Assembly: GCA_013334545.1 (NCBI GenBank)
Contig: JAAXXJ010000122.1
Span: forward strand, 1 to 8,229
From: Nitrospirota bacterium
Lineage (GTDB): Bacteria; Nitrospirota; UBA9217
DNA length: 8,229 nt
Direction: 5' to 3'
Below the pieces are notes generated by a model that was given only the letters and a program-made list of their open reading frames with translations, was not told where the DNA came from and did not search any database. Made by a program: the position numbers and the translations under genes. This document shows positions 1 through 5,813 of the stretch, in pieces. The stretch's first letter is position 1; every line of letters starts with the position of its first letter.

Positions 1-254
1 AAGTCCAAAGAATTTTTAGATTAACTCCAAATCCGGGGTTCGTTCAGACTCGCTTTATTGTTGGCCGGGCGTGGTCAGAATTGCCTCGGGGAACTGTCTC
101 GATTCACAGAATTGCTGAGCGTCAGGCTTTTTCAGAAATAAAAGCTTTTCCCCCTTTAACTAAATTGGCGATGATCCGAAGTTTTTTAGGTGCAAATTTT
201 CCCCTACCCAGGCGGTCCGGAATGAAGTAAAATCATCCCGAATCGCCGGGGCTC
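1..254. other. Left-edge non-annotated region, A+T-richer
   Basis: No recognisable gene, RNA or repeat is seen here. The stretch is visibly richer in A and T than the rest of the window and holds short T runs near 181-187 and 197-200. One + strand frame is open from position 3 to a TAA at 228-230 (75 codons without an internal stop), but it has no visible start inside the window and its translation matches no family I know. Another frame reads seven codons from position 1 to a TAA at 22-24, which could be the end of an upstream gene. The promoter of the solute-binding gene at 291 should lie here, but I find no convincing -35/-10 pair. Confidence 0.4.
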
Positions 255-290
255 TTGGCCAAAAATCCTTTCACGGAGGAGGGCGGAAAA

Positions 291-1037
291 ATGGACGAGG
301 AGAAACGAGACAAAATGGCTTTTTGGATCATCGCGGTCCTTGGAGCGATCTATGTTCTGTATGGTATCCCGGGGGCTGTCCTTGCTCAGGAGAAGTACCC
401 CACAAAACCGATTAACTTCATTATCGGTTACCCGGCGGGGGGGACAACAGATGTCTGCGCCCGGCCGCTGGTTGCCGCCGCCGGCAAGACCCTGGGGCAG
501 CCCATCGTGGTCGTGAACAAACCGGGCGGGGCCTCTGCCGTGGCCGTGGCCACCCTGAAAACCGAGAAGCCCGACGGGTACACCATCGGGATTCTCCCCA
601 GCGGGGCGGTCCTGAGTCAGCATATGCGCAAGGTCCCCTATGATTCGGCCAATGACTTCACCGCGGTCATGCAATACGCGATCTATCTTTACGGGCTGGT
701 GGTGCGGTCCGATGCTCCCTGGAACACTTTTAAAGAATTCATCGACTACGCCAAGGCCAACCCGGGGAAGATCCGTTACAGCACGGCCGGGCCGGGGACC
801 CCCCAGCACCTGGTCATGGAACGGCTGGCCCTGAAAGAAAAAATCAAGTGGACCCATATCCCCTTCGAGGGCGGAGCCCCGGCGGTTGCGGCCCTGCTCG
901 GAAATCATGTGGAAGCCGCCTCCCAAACCACCGAGTGGAAAACGCACGTGGAAGGGGGGCGCCTGAAGCTCCTGGCGGTTTACGGTGAAAAGCGGATGAT
1001 CGATTTCCCGAATGTTCCCACCCTTCTGGAACTGGGC
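291..1037 (+). CDS. Bug/TctC-family tripartite tricarboxylate transporter substrate-binding protein, 3' truncated at a junction
   Basis: This is a periplasmic solute-binding protein of the Bug/TctC family, which captures carboxylates or related small acids for a TctAB-type secondary transporter. From the ATG at 291 there is a charged n-region, a hydrophobic core and a likely signal peptidase site after Ala32 (VLA/QEK). Family hallmarks follow: YPTKPINFIIGYPAGGTTD near residue 37, KPGG and PDGYTIG around 75-95, YDSANDF, NPGKIRYSTAGPGTPQHL, and PFEGGAPAVAALLGNHVEAA. The purine-rich GGAGGAGGG upstream supports ATG 291. ATG 315 (with GAGGAG before it) is a possible alternative, and a TTG at 255 is unlikely. 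Family resemblance ends at VPTLLELG, residue 249, whereas relatives run to about 320-330 residues. The frame stays open to 1451 only because it then reads antisense through the antiporter gene. No tctA or tctB is visible. Confidence 0.85.
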
Positions 1038-1083
1038 CAGGGACATCTTGCCGGTGACCTTACCGGTATCACGATCGGTCTTG
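1038..1083. other. Junction between two unrelated truncated genes
   Basis: Left of about 1037 the + strand encodes a TctC-family protein, and right of about 1083 the - strand encodes a KefB-type antiporter. The 46 bases between match neither family in either direction and contain a short inverted repeat, CCGGT at 1051-1055 and ACCGG at 1062-1066. Both genes lose their 3' parts here. No insertion-sequence end, integrase site or target duplication is visible. It is either a chimeric assembly or cloning join, or a real rearrangement breakpoint. Confidence 0.75.
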
Positions 1084-1949
1084 AGCAGCATCCCGATGGA
1101 GATGAAGAAAATGCTGGCAAAGTAGTCGCGGAAGGGAAGGATGTCGGCCACGATCTGGTGGCTGTACTCGGACTCGGCGATGATGAGCCCTGCCAGGAAC
1201 GCGCCGAGGGCAAGGGAGAGCCCGAGGCTGAATGTGATCCAAGCGGTCCCGAGACAGAGCAGGACCACGAGCAGGAAAAACATCTCCCGGTTCCTGAGAC
1301 GGATCACGTGGTGCAGCAGGAATGGAACGATCTGCCGCGCGGCGAGGAACACGACCGCCAGCCCGAGCACCGCCATCCCCAGGCTCATTATGACGGAGAC
1401 GGGGGTGATCTCGCCTGCGGTCCCGGCCTGTCCGAGAACGGGGAGCAGTAGCATCATGGGCACGACAGCCATGTCCTGGAACAGGAGTATCCCCGTGGAG
1501 AGCCTGCCGTGCGCTGTGTCCAGCTCGGCGCGGTCCGAGTACATCTTAAGCACGATGGCCGTGCTGCTGAGCGACGCAAGAAAGCCGAAAAAGAGCGCCT
1601 GGGTCATCGGGTAGTCGAAGAGCAGGGCGATGCCCGCGACGGCGCCGACGGTCAGGACGACCTGGGTCCCTCCGCCCAGCAAGAGCTGGCGTCCCGAACG
1701 CCAGATGTCCTCGATGGAAAATTCGAGCCCCACGGTGAACAGCAGCAGCACGACGCCGATCTCGGCGAGCCGTTCCACGACCTGGGTCTCGGTAATGACC
1801 GCCGCTCCGTAGGGGCCGATCAGCACCCCGGTGATGAGGAACCCCACCAGTGCGGGCAGTTTCGCCTTGTGGAACAGGAAGGTGATGGGGAGCGATACGG
1901 CCAGAAGGATGATGAGCTCCCGAAGGATGGTGACCTCGGTGTCCTGCAT
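1083..1949 (-). CDS. KefB-type (CPA2) cation:proton antiporter, N-terminal part only, 3' truncated at a junction
   Basis: This is the inner-membrane Na+/H+ or K+/H+ exchanger domain of the CPA2 family. About 289 residues are recognisable from the ATG at 1949: the typical N-terminus LPALVGFLITGVLIGPYG (31-48), EIGVVLLLFTVGLEFS (63-78), SLSSTAIVLK (126-135), the ion-site motif LLFQDMAVVP (155-164, with the conserved Q-D pair), and GAFLAGLIIAES (249-260), ending at FFISIGMLL. Relatives continue with further helices and a TrkA-N/RCK regulatory domain, usually to 550-650 residues; these are absent. The frame stays open to 204, but the tail is hydrophilic antisense of the solute-binding gene, so it is not real antiporter. 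An in-frame TGA nine bases upstream excludes an earlier start. No good ribosome binding site is seen. It is transcribed divergently from resB. Glutathione gating as in E. coli KefB/KefC cannot be judged. Confidence 0.85.
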
Positions 1950-2002
1950 AGATTCTCATCATACCATACTTGGCCGCGTTTATCATGTCCTGCCCCCTGC
2001 GC

Positions 2003-2060
2003 GTGCACCAGCCGGCCGGCAGCATTCCGGGCGGCATTGCTGTCCGCGGTCATGGTGCAC
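2003..2060. repeat. Pair of GTGCAC palindromes forming an inverted repeat, possible operator
   Basis: GTGCACCA at 2003-2010 and TGGTGCAC at 2053-2060 form an exact 8-bp inverted repeat with a 42-bp interval. Each arm contains the self-palindrome GTGCAC, and their centres are 52 bp apart, close to five helical turns. The pair lies between the divergent antiporter and resB genes and ends 13 bp before the TTGACA box of the resB promoter. The 10-bp palindrome GCCGGCCGGC at 2011-2020 sits beside the left arm. A regulatory role is inferred from position and symmetry only; I do not recognise the site of a named regulator. Confidence 0.35.
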
Positions 2061-2073
2061 TCTCCAAATCTCC

Positions 2074-2103
2074 TTGACAGTCTCCATTCCGGTATGTTAC
2101 TTT
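2074..2103 (+). promoter_or_regulatory. Probable sigma-70 promoter of resB-ccsA
   Basis: A perfect TTGACA (2074-2079) is followed after 18 bp by TACTTT (2098-2103), a weak -10 keeping T, A and final T of the consensus. A better-looking TATGTT at 2093-2098 is only 13 bp away, which is too close. Transcription would start near 2110, about 30 bases before the resB start codon. Confidence 0.5.
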
Positions 2104-2141
2104 AGCAGGTCATTTGTGCGTACGAGTGGAGGGATCGCGAA

Positions 2142-3659
2142 TTGGAAAACAAGGACCAGCAGGGACAGCAGGGAATCGTTGAGGTCGTCGCAGACAGGAT
2201 ATGGAAGTTCTTCTCCTCGGTGAAGCTTGCCGTGGTGCTGCTCATCATCCTCGCGGTCGTATCGGTCATCGGTACGGTGATCCAGCAGAACCAGGCGCCT
2301 GAGGATTACCTGAGGGAGTACAGCCAGGGCACCGTCGAGCTCTTCGAGGCCCTCGGGTTTTTTGATCTGTACCATACCTGGTGGTTCGTCCTCCTCCTGC
2401 TGATGGTCACGGCGAACCTCACTATCTGCACGCTCGAACGCTTTCCCTATGCCTGGAAGGCAATGCGGGCCCCGCTGAAGACCCTTGACGAGGATGGCTA
2501 CAAGGCAGCCCTGTTCAAGAAGGAGATCATGGTCAAGGGCGGGATGGAGCAGGCGGAGCTGGCGGCGCTCAAGGCCCTCAAGGGGAAGAGGTACAGCCAC
2601 TTGGTCTCGAAGGAGCAGGGGACGACCAGCCTGGCATCCCAGAAGGGTGCGTACACCCGCATGGGAGTATACATCACCCATGTGAGCATCATCCTCATCT
2701 TTACCGGGGCGCTGATCGGTTCGTTCTTCGGGTTCAAAGGGTACCTGAATCTGCCTGAGGGTGAGACATCGTTGGTCGTCTACCTCCGCAACGAGCCGCT
2801 CTGGGACAAGATTATGGCAGGCTTCGGGATTAGCAAGAGCCCGGTGATCCATGATACCGGGGCGGGTGTTCCCGCCATGCCGTTGGGATTCTACGTCCGG
2901 TGCGACGATTTTGAGGTCGACTACTACCAGAACGCCGGCCGGCCGACGGGCATGCCGTCGGAGTATTGGAGCAAGCTCTCGGTTTATGACATGCAGCAAC
3001 AGAAGGTATTTGACAAGCGGATCCGCGTGAACGATCCGCTCAGCCATCACGGGATAACCTTCTATCAGTCAAGCTACGGCACGATTCCGAACAGGACGGG
3101 CAAGGTCGTGCTGAACGTCAAGCTCAAGAACACGCCGGGCTCCGGAGAAACGATCATTGTGGACCCCGGTTCATCGATATATGTAAAGTCCATCGACCGG
3201 ACCATCAAGGCCCTCGGCATCGGGCCCTTCGGCATGCGGGACCCCGCCACGGGCAAGGTCCAGTTCTACCAGTCCCGGAATGATGAGCTCATCAATCCCA
3301 CCGTCGAACTCGAAGTGCTCCGCGGCAATGCGCCGGTGTTCAGGACCCAAGTGATGAAAGTGGACGCTGGTGAGCCGGTCATGCCCGAGAACTATATCAT
3401 CCGCTATGTGGATTATTGGGGCGCTCGCTACACAGGACTTCAGGTGAACAAGGACCCGGGCGTGTGGATCGTGTATGCCGGGTTCATCCTGCTCTGCGTG
3501 GGGCCGATCATCGCGTTCTTCGGATCGCACCGGAAGGTTTGGGTGAGGATCCAGGACCGGAAGGGTCAGGCCGCGGTTCTGGTTGGCGGATCGTCGAACC
3601 GGAACCGGCTCGCCTTTGAGCGTGAATTCAACAGCATCGTAGAAAATATCGCAAAGTAA
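2142..3659 (+). CDS. resB: ResB/Ccs1-family cytochrome c biogenesis protein
   Basis: ResB (Ccs1/CcsB) works with CcsA in System II cytochrome c maturation, carrying haem across the inner membrane to CXXCH apocytochromes in the periplasm. The 505-residue protein has four likely membrane segments at about 27-47, 79-99, 173-195 and 441-461, with a large periplasmic domain between the third and fourth. Visible hallmarks are SSVKLAVVLLIILAVVSVIG near the N-terminus, LYHTWWFVLLLL (76-87), His180 within GVYITHVSIILIF (the likely membrane haem-ligand position), the signature VNDPLSHHGITFYQSSYG region at 296-313, and TGLQVNKDPGVWIVYAGF (431-448) followed by SHRKVWVRI. The start is TTG at 2142: GGAGGG at 2128-2133 lies 8 bases before it. 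The stop is 14 bp before ccsA, so the two are an operon. No ResA or CcdA thiol-redox partner is in the window. Length and motifs look intact. Confidence 0.95.
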   Translation: MENKDQQGQQGIVEVVADRIWKFFSSVKLAVVLLIILAVVSVIGTVIQQNQAPEDYLREYSQGTVELFEALGFFDLYHTWWFVLLLLMVTANLTICTLERFPYAWKAMRAPLKTLDEDGYKAALFKKEIMVKGGMEQAELAALKALKGKRYSHLVSKEQGTTSLASQKGAYTRMGVYITHVSIILIFTGALIGSFFGFKGYLNLPEGETSLVVYLRNEPLWDKIMAGFGISKSPVIHDTGAGVPAMPLGFYVRCDDFEVDYYQNAGRPTGMPSEYWSKLSVYDMQQQKVFDKRIRVNDPLSHHGITFYQSSYGTIPNRTGKVVLNVKLKNTPGSGETIIVDPGSSIYVKSIDRTIKALGIGPFGMRDPATGKVQFYQSRNDELINPTVELEVLRGNAPVFRTQVMKVDAGEPVMPENYIIRYVDYWGARYTGLQVNKDPGVWIVYAGFILLCVGPIIAFFGSHRKVWVRIQDRKGQAAVLVGGSSNRNRLAFEREFNSIVENIAK

Positions 3660-3673
3660 TCCTTACGGAGGAA

Positions 3674-4921
3674 ATGATGGACAGTTCCCAGCTTTTCACG
3701 TTCGCAACGATTGCGTACCTTGCCGCCATGGTGCTCTATATCAGCTATCTGGCCTTCAGGAACGAGGGTGTCGGCAAGGCAGCCTCGTTTATCACCTACG
3801 CCGGTCTCGGGCTTCAGACCATCGCCCTGGGGATGCGCTGGGTTGAGTCCTACCAGATGGGGATCGGTCGCGTGCCGCTCTCGAACCTCTATGAATCCCT
3901 GGTCTTCTTCACTTGGAGCACGGTGCTCATCTATGTCATCGTTGAGTGGAAGTACAAGACCCGGGCCTTCGGCGCCTTTGTCATGCCCGTGGCCTTCCTG
4001 GCGCTGGCATTCATCAATTTCGCCGGCATCAGCACCGAAATCTCGCCGCTCGTACCGGCGCTCAAGAGCAACTGGCTCTTCTATCACGTGCTGATCAGCT
4101 TCCTGGGCTATGCCGCATTTGCCATTGCCTTTGCGGTGAGCATGGTCTTCCTGCTGATCGATATGGAGGACCGGGGGCCGGTCCGTGATCTGGGGATTGG
4201 ACTGGGAGCGCTGGCGGTGCTGGCGGTGACAGGGTATGCCATGGCGGCCGCCGGTGAGCGGATGAAGCTTGTCTTTTGGATGGGTCTCGGCGTGCTGATC
4301 CTCGTCTGGTTCCTCTATCTTATCATGCGAGGGGCGAAGAACAAGCCGCAAGTCTACCTGTTCTGGTCGTTCTGCGTCACCCTGGCGATCGGCCTCATGG
4401 TGGCCATGGGATTCGACATCGTGTATCTGAACCTGACCCATTCGATCCAACCGGGCGAATCCATGAAGCAGCACCTCTTCGAGGCCTCGTTCCTGAGCAA
4501 ATCTCTGATCAACGTGGTCATTACCTGGGGCCTCATCGCCGGCCTGTTCTGGTTCATTTGGTCAAAAGGTATGGCGCTCAAAAAACTTCTGGTCCAGTAT
4601 GTTCCCGGCCAGGACATCCTCGATGACGTGACGTACCGGATGATCGCCATCGGGTGGCCGCTCCTCACCGGCGGCATCCTCACCGGCGCCGTGTGGGCCA
4701 ACAGCGCCTGGGGAACCTACTGGAGCTGGGACCCGAAGGAGACCTGGTCGCTCATCACGTGGTTCGTCTACGCCATTTACCTCCATGCCCGCTACGTGCG
4801 TGGGTGGAAGGGGACCCAGATGGCGGTCATCTCGGCAGTGGGTTTCCTGGCCGTCATCTTCACCTACCTCGGCGTGAACCTGGTCCTGTCCGGCCTCCAT
4901 TCCTACGGCGGGATGAACTAG
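3674..4921 (+). CDS. ccsA: CcsA/ResC-family haem-handling cytochrome c biogenesis protein with an apparent internal insertion
   Basis: CcsA (ResC) is the second subunit of the System II cytochrome c synthase; its tryptophan-rich periplasmic loop presents haem for attachment. Seen here are GRVPLSNLYESLVFF (65-79), NWLFYHVLISFLGYA (133-147, His138), WANSAWGTYWSWDPKETW (341-358, the WWD signature), YLHARYVRGWKG (369-380, His371) and GLHSYGG at the C-terminus (His409). These histidines match the usual haem-ligand positions. The protein is 415 residues, while simple CcsA proteins are about 270-320. The excess lies between VFLL (161) and LDDVTYRMIAIGWPL (316), where relatives have a short linker, and it contains about four extra hydrophobic segments. 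ATG codons at 3674 and 3677 are adjacent; GGAGG at 3667-3671 is spaced better for 3677. It is co-transcribed with resB and followed by a terminator. Confidence 0.93.
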   Translation: MMDSSQLFTFATIAYLAAMVLYISYLAFRNEGVGKAASFITYAGLGLQTIALGMRWVESYQMGIGRVPLSNLYESLVFFTWSTVLIYVIVEWKYKTRAFGAFVMPVAFLALAFINFAGISTEISPLVPALKSNWLFYHVLISFLGYAAFAIAFAVSMVFLLIDMEDRGPVRDLGIGLGALAVLAVTGYAMAAAGERMKLVFWMGLGVLILVWFLYLIMRGAKNKPQVYLFWSFCVTLAIGLMVAMGFDIVYLNLTHSIQPGESMKQHLFEASFLSKSLINVVITWGLIAGLFWFIWSKGMALKKLLVQYVPGQDILDDVTYRMIAIGWPLLTGGILTGAVWANSAWGTYWSWDPKETWSLITWFVYAIYLHARYVRGWKGTQMAVISAVGFLAVIFTYLGVNLVLSGLHSYGGMN

Positions 4922-4954
4922 GGATCGTTGCGAACAGACACTGAACATTTGATC

Positions 4955-4985
4955 GCCGGGGCAATCCTGCCCCGGCTATTTCTTT
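4955..4985 (+). terminator. Rho-independent terminator of resB-ccsA
   Basis: GCCGGGGC (4955-4962) and GCCCCGGC (4969-4976) form a perfect 8-bp G+C stem around the 6-base loop AATCCT, followed by TATTTCTTT. It begins 33 bases after the ccsA stop codon, which fits the end of the operon. Confidence 0.88.
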
Positions 4986-5043
4986 ACCCGTGCCGGCCCC
5001 CGTATTACCCGCAGGATCTTCCGCTGAATCCAGGAGCGAGTGC

Positions 5044-5072
5044 AATTCCCGTAGCTTGCTGGGTTAGCGAGC
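5044..5072. repeat. REP-like inverted repeat, copy A
   Basis: AATTCCC (5044-5050) is followed by AGCTTGCT (5053-5060) and GGG. GCTTGCT (5054-5060) can pair with AGCGAGC (5066-5072) around the loop GGGTT, with one G-U pair in RNA. The AATTCCC...AGCTTGCT core recurs in copy B 63 bp downstream, so the two look like related members of one repeat family. Confidence 0.45.
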
Positions 5073-5106
5073 GATTCGAATACAGAGCACTACCTTGAGG
5101 ATCGAA

Positions 5107-5131
5107 AATTCCCAGCAGCTTGCTGCTGGGA
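5107..5131. repeat. REP-like inverted repeat, copy B (perfect 10-bp stem)
   Basis: TCCCAGCAGC (5110-5119) and GCTGCTGGGA (5122-5131) are exact reverse complements separated by TT; in practice the tip would open to a 4- to 6-base loop. The preceding AA extends the AATTCCC core shared with copy A. No T run follows on either strand, so it is not a simple terminator. Palindromes with an AGCAGCTTGCTGCT-like core resemble dispersed REP or IS200/IS605-related repeats, but no transposase of that kind is in the window. Confidence 0.55.
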
Positions 5132-5230
5132 GCTTCAACACGCTTCCCTCTTCCATCGTGAACGATGCCGTCGCTTTCCCTGCGGTTCCTGTCCGATATC
5201 AAGACGGTATCCATCCTGATTAATAAAGTA

Positions 5231-5239
5231 TGCTATACT
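5231..5239 (+). promoter_or_regulatory. Extended -10 promoter for the DUF1059-like gene
   Basis: TGCTATACT carries the TGn extension and a five-of-six -10 box (TATACT, 5234-5239). No good -35 is found at the normal distance, as is common for extended -10 promoters. Transcription would start near 5246, giving a leader of about 35 bases that ends in GGAGGG (5269-5274), 6 bases before the ATG at 5281. Confidence 0.55.
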
Positions 5240-5280
5240 TAAGGCAAGACGGGAGCAAAACGGGAAAAGGAGGGTAGGCC

Positions 5281-5664
5281 ATGAAAGAGTTCAAATGCAG
5301 CAGTCTGGGAAATAAGTGTTCGTGGAAACACATTGCCAAGACCGATGAATTGCTTGCTGATGTGGTGGCGGTCCATCTGAGGGATGTGCATGGCCAACAG
5401 TCGCTGGACAGCGACATGGTGGCGAAGATCAAGAAATCATTCAGCAATCCTTCTCCGGTCGAGGCAAAGGCGGCGGAGGACCTGGTGCTGAAGGTTTACA
5501 ACTGCGACCTTGGGAAGGGATGCGGATGGAAGTACATCGCCCAGACCGAGGATTTGATCGTGGACGCGGTGGCGGTCCATGCCCGTGAGGCGCACGGCAT
5601 CAGGGAGTTCGGACAGGAGTTGAAAGTGACCGTCGCTAACGCCTTGCAGCCCTGGAAGGGATAG
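5281..5664 (+). CDS. Tandem DUF1059-like small protein (two C-C-H-H units)
   Basis: A 127-residue soluble protein of unknown function, with no signal peptide or membrane segment. It is an internal duplication. Unit 1 (residues 4-38) has Cys6, Cys13, His32 and His37; unit 2 (73-106) has Cys75, Cys81, His100 and His105. Both share the pattern C-x(2)-LG-x-x-C-x-W-K-x-I-A-x-T-(D/E)-(D/E)-L followed by D-x-V-A-V-H and x-H-G. This matches the DUF1059 small-protein pattern (a Cys near the start, then C and a closing H-x(4)-HG), normally a single unit of about 55-60 residues. The spacing suggests a metal site, probably zinc, in each unit, but this is inference. The start is ATG 5281, preceded by GGAGGG at a 6-base distance. 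It has its own promoter and terminator, so it is probably monocistronic. Confidence 0.8.
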   Translation: MKEFKCSSLGNKCSWKHIAKTDELLADVVAVHLRDVHGQQSLDSDMVAKIKKSFSNPSPVEAKAAEDLVLKVYNCDLGKGCGWKYIAQTEDLIVDAVAVHAREAHGIREFGQELKVTVANALQPWKG

Positions 5665-5767
5665 CAGAGAGACGGGAGCGGGGGGAAAATCCGACACGTG
5701 ACGGGGACGCGGGAGGACATGGGGAGAAGGCAGCAGACTGAAGAATGAAGACAAGGATCAGTTCGAT

Positions 5768-5813
5768 CGCCGGGGTGTGACCTGTGAACAGGTCGGTCCC
5801 GGCGTTATTGTTT
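5768..5813 (+). terminator. Long hairpin terminator after the DUF1059-like gene, overlapping the 3' end of the facing gene
   Basis: CGCCGGG (5768-5774) pairs with CCCGGCG (5798-5804). Inside it GACCTG (5779-5784) pairs with CAGGTC (5789-5794) around TGAA, the two stems being separated by a small internal loop. TTATTGTTT (5805-5813) follows on the + strand. The T-rich tract is also the last three codons, stop included, of the convergent peptide-binding gene. On the - strand no T run follows the hairpin, so it looks directional for the + gene. Confidence 0.7.

Larger units (their letters stand above)
4986..5230. other. Intergenic stretch between ccsA terminator and next promoter
   Basis: About 245 bases without a gene I can support. 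It contains the two related inverted repeats described separately (5044-5072 and 5107-5131). A - strand frame (5005-5214) is open, but its predicted peptide is mostly repeat translation and it has no ribosome binding site or family resemblance, so I do not call it a gene. Confidence 0.5.

Noticed and set aside
204..1082. The C-terminal ~290 residues of the long - strand frame starting at 1949
   Set aside because: They are the antisense translation of the well-supported solute-binding protein gene and lack membrane helices or an RCK domain expected of an antiporter.
1038..1451. The C-terminal ~138 residues of the + strand solute-binding frame
   Set aside because: Low-complexity, charged sequence that is simply antisense of the antiporter gene; no TctC-family resemblance.
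1958..1963. Possible - strand -10 box (TATGAT with TG extension) for the antiporter gene
   Set aside because: It would place the transcription start about 2 bases from the ATG, and no matching -35 is present. A leaderless transcript is possible but unsupported.
1509..2105. Long + strand open frame over the antiporter gene and its upstream region
   Set aside because: Antisense shadow caused by high G+C; no family motif, no ribosome site, and the opposite strand is convincingly coding.
2097..3050. 317-codon - strand frame opposite resB
   Set aside because: Antisense of resB; rich in R, H, D, P with no recognisable domain.
3566..4474. 302-codon - strand frame across resB and ccsA
   Set aside because: It spans two clear opposite-strand genes and has shadow-like composition.
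5005..5214. 69-codon - strand frame in the intergenic region after ccsA
   Set aside because: It consists largely of the REP-like repeats, has no ribosome site and no known family.
4986..5230. Possible small RNA or riboswitch made of the two intergenic hairpins
   Set aside because: No promoter before them, no terminator after copy B, and no conserved riboswitch core that I can recognise; a REP-like repeat explains the symmetry better.
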